DNA from: an uncultured Eubacteriales bacterium
GTDB lineage: Bacteria; Bacillota; Clostridia; Oscillospirales; Oscillospiraceae
Length of the DNA stretch: 6,315 nucleotides
Reading direction: 5' to 3'
NCBI GenBank assembly: GCA_905201305.1
Contig: CAJKNS010000139.1
Span: 1 to 6,315 of the forward strand
In this document: positions 6,021-6,315 of the stretch, piece by piece
Layout: every line of letters starts with the position of its first letter
How positions within the stretch are numbered: position 1 is the stretch's first letter
Made by a program: the position numbers and the translations under genes
The notes under the pieces: generated by a model
Databases searched by the model: none
The model's input: only the letters and a program-made list of their open reading frames with translations
Told to the model about the DNA's origin: nothing

Positions 6021-6314
6021 TTACTTTTTATGTAAAAATTTTGCCTTAACGGCAGAAAATTTGTTTTCCTTTTTCACATAGTCGATGAACACAGCCAACA
6101 GGACCACAATACCCTTGACAACATACTGCCAGGAGGAATCGATGCCCATAAGGTTCATGCCGTTGTTCATGAAGCCAATGACCAGACAGCCGATGACAGT
6201 TCCGCCAATGGTACCTACGCCGCCGGTCATGCTGGTGCCGCCCAGGACCACAGCGGAAATGGCATCCATTTCTGCGCCGTTGCCTACATTAGGCTGGCCG
6301 GAATAGGTGCGGGT
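6021..6314 (-). CDS. RbsC-type monosaccharide ABC transporter permease, C-terminal end (5' partial)
   Basis: The frame runs in from the right edge and gives 97 residues. Y-S-G-Q-P-N-V-G-N-G-A-E-M-D-A-I-S-A-V-V followed by L-G-G-T-S-M-T-G-G-V-G-T-I-G-G-T matches the conserved cytoplasmic loop and last helices of ribose-type (CUT2) sugar permeases. Two hydrophobic segments are visible (VIGCLVIGFMNNGMNLMGI and VVKGIVVLLAVFIDYV), ending in a basic tail KAKFLHKK. It would pair with an ATPase and a periplasmic-type binding protein lying upstream, outside the window. This family usually imports monosaccharides such as ribose, xylose, galactose or fructose. As the first visible gene of the operon it implies that the imported sugar feeds the kinases and aldolase downstream. 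Confidence 0.92.
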   Translation of the reverse strand, partial: TRTYSGQPNVGNGAEMDAISAVVLGGTSMTGGVGTIGGTVIGCLVIGFMNNGMNLMGIDSSWQYVVKGIVVLLAVFIDYVKKENKFSAVKAKFLHKK

Positions 6315-6315
6315 G

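Overview
The window looks like a Gram-positive gut Clostridia genome or metagenome contig (Lachnospiraceae/Oscillospiraceae-like). This is inferred from a MobP3/MobL-type relaxase typical of Clostridia conjugative elements, a DUF4368-type large serine recombinase fragment of the same kind of element, AAGGAG ribosome binding sites, and mid-range GC. No rRNA, tRNA or CRISPR is visible, so the taxonomy is tentative.

Right part (about 1416-6315, all minus strand): a compact sugar-catabolism operon. In transcription order it holds the C-terminal end of an RbsC-type monosaccharide ABC permease, a class II ketose-bisphosphate aldolase, a PfkB sugar kinase, a GH32 beta-fructosidase, a ribokinase-like PfkB kinase, and the first 78 codons of a transketolase N-terminal subunit. 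Spacing is tight: 45, 21, 3, 70 and -4 nt. A clear intrinsic terminator hairpin (2594-2627) lies in the 70-nt gap between the GH32 gene and the ribokinase gene, so the last two genes are probably expressed at a lower or conditional level. Together the genes suggest uptake of a monosaccharide, intracellular hydrolysis of a fructoside, phosphorylation of fructose or a pentose, aldol cleavage to triose phosphates, and a link to the pentose phosphate pathway.

Left part (1-about 1420): a mosaic of mobile-element and sugar-gene pieces. The end of an unidentified plus-strand gene is followed after 3 nt by a MobP3-like relaxase. The relaxase is shortened twice: it appears to lack an internal segment near its N-terminus, and its C-terminal half is replaced after about residue 207. 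What replaces it is, on the minus strand, a short cupin segment of a D-lyxose isomerase (about 800-922), then the C-terminal half of a large serine recombinase (about 923-1420), then the transketolase start.

The main observation is therefore four unrelated gene pieces joined within about 900 bases, with no insertion-sequence ends seen. This could be a decayed integrative-element remnant inside a sugar locus or a chimeric assembly, and the sequence alone cannot decide. I did not find convincing evidence of a new biological system beyond this mosaic and some atypical active-site motifs in the sugar enzymes.
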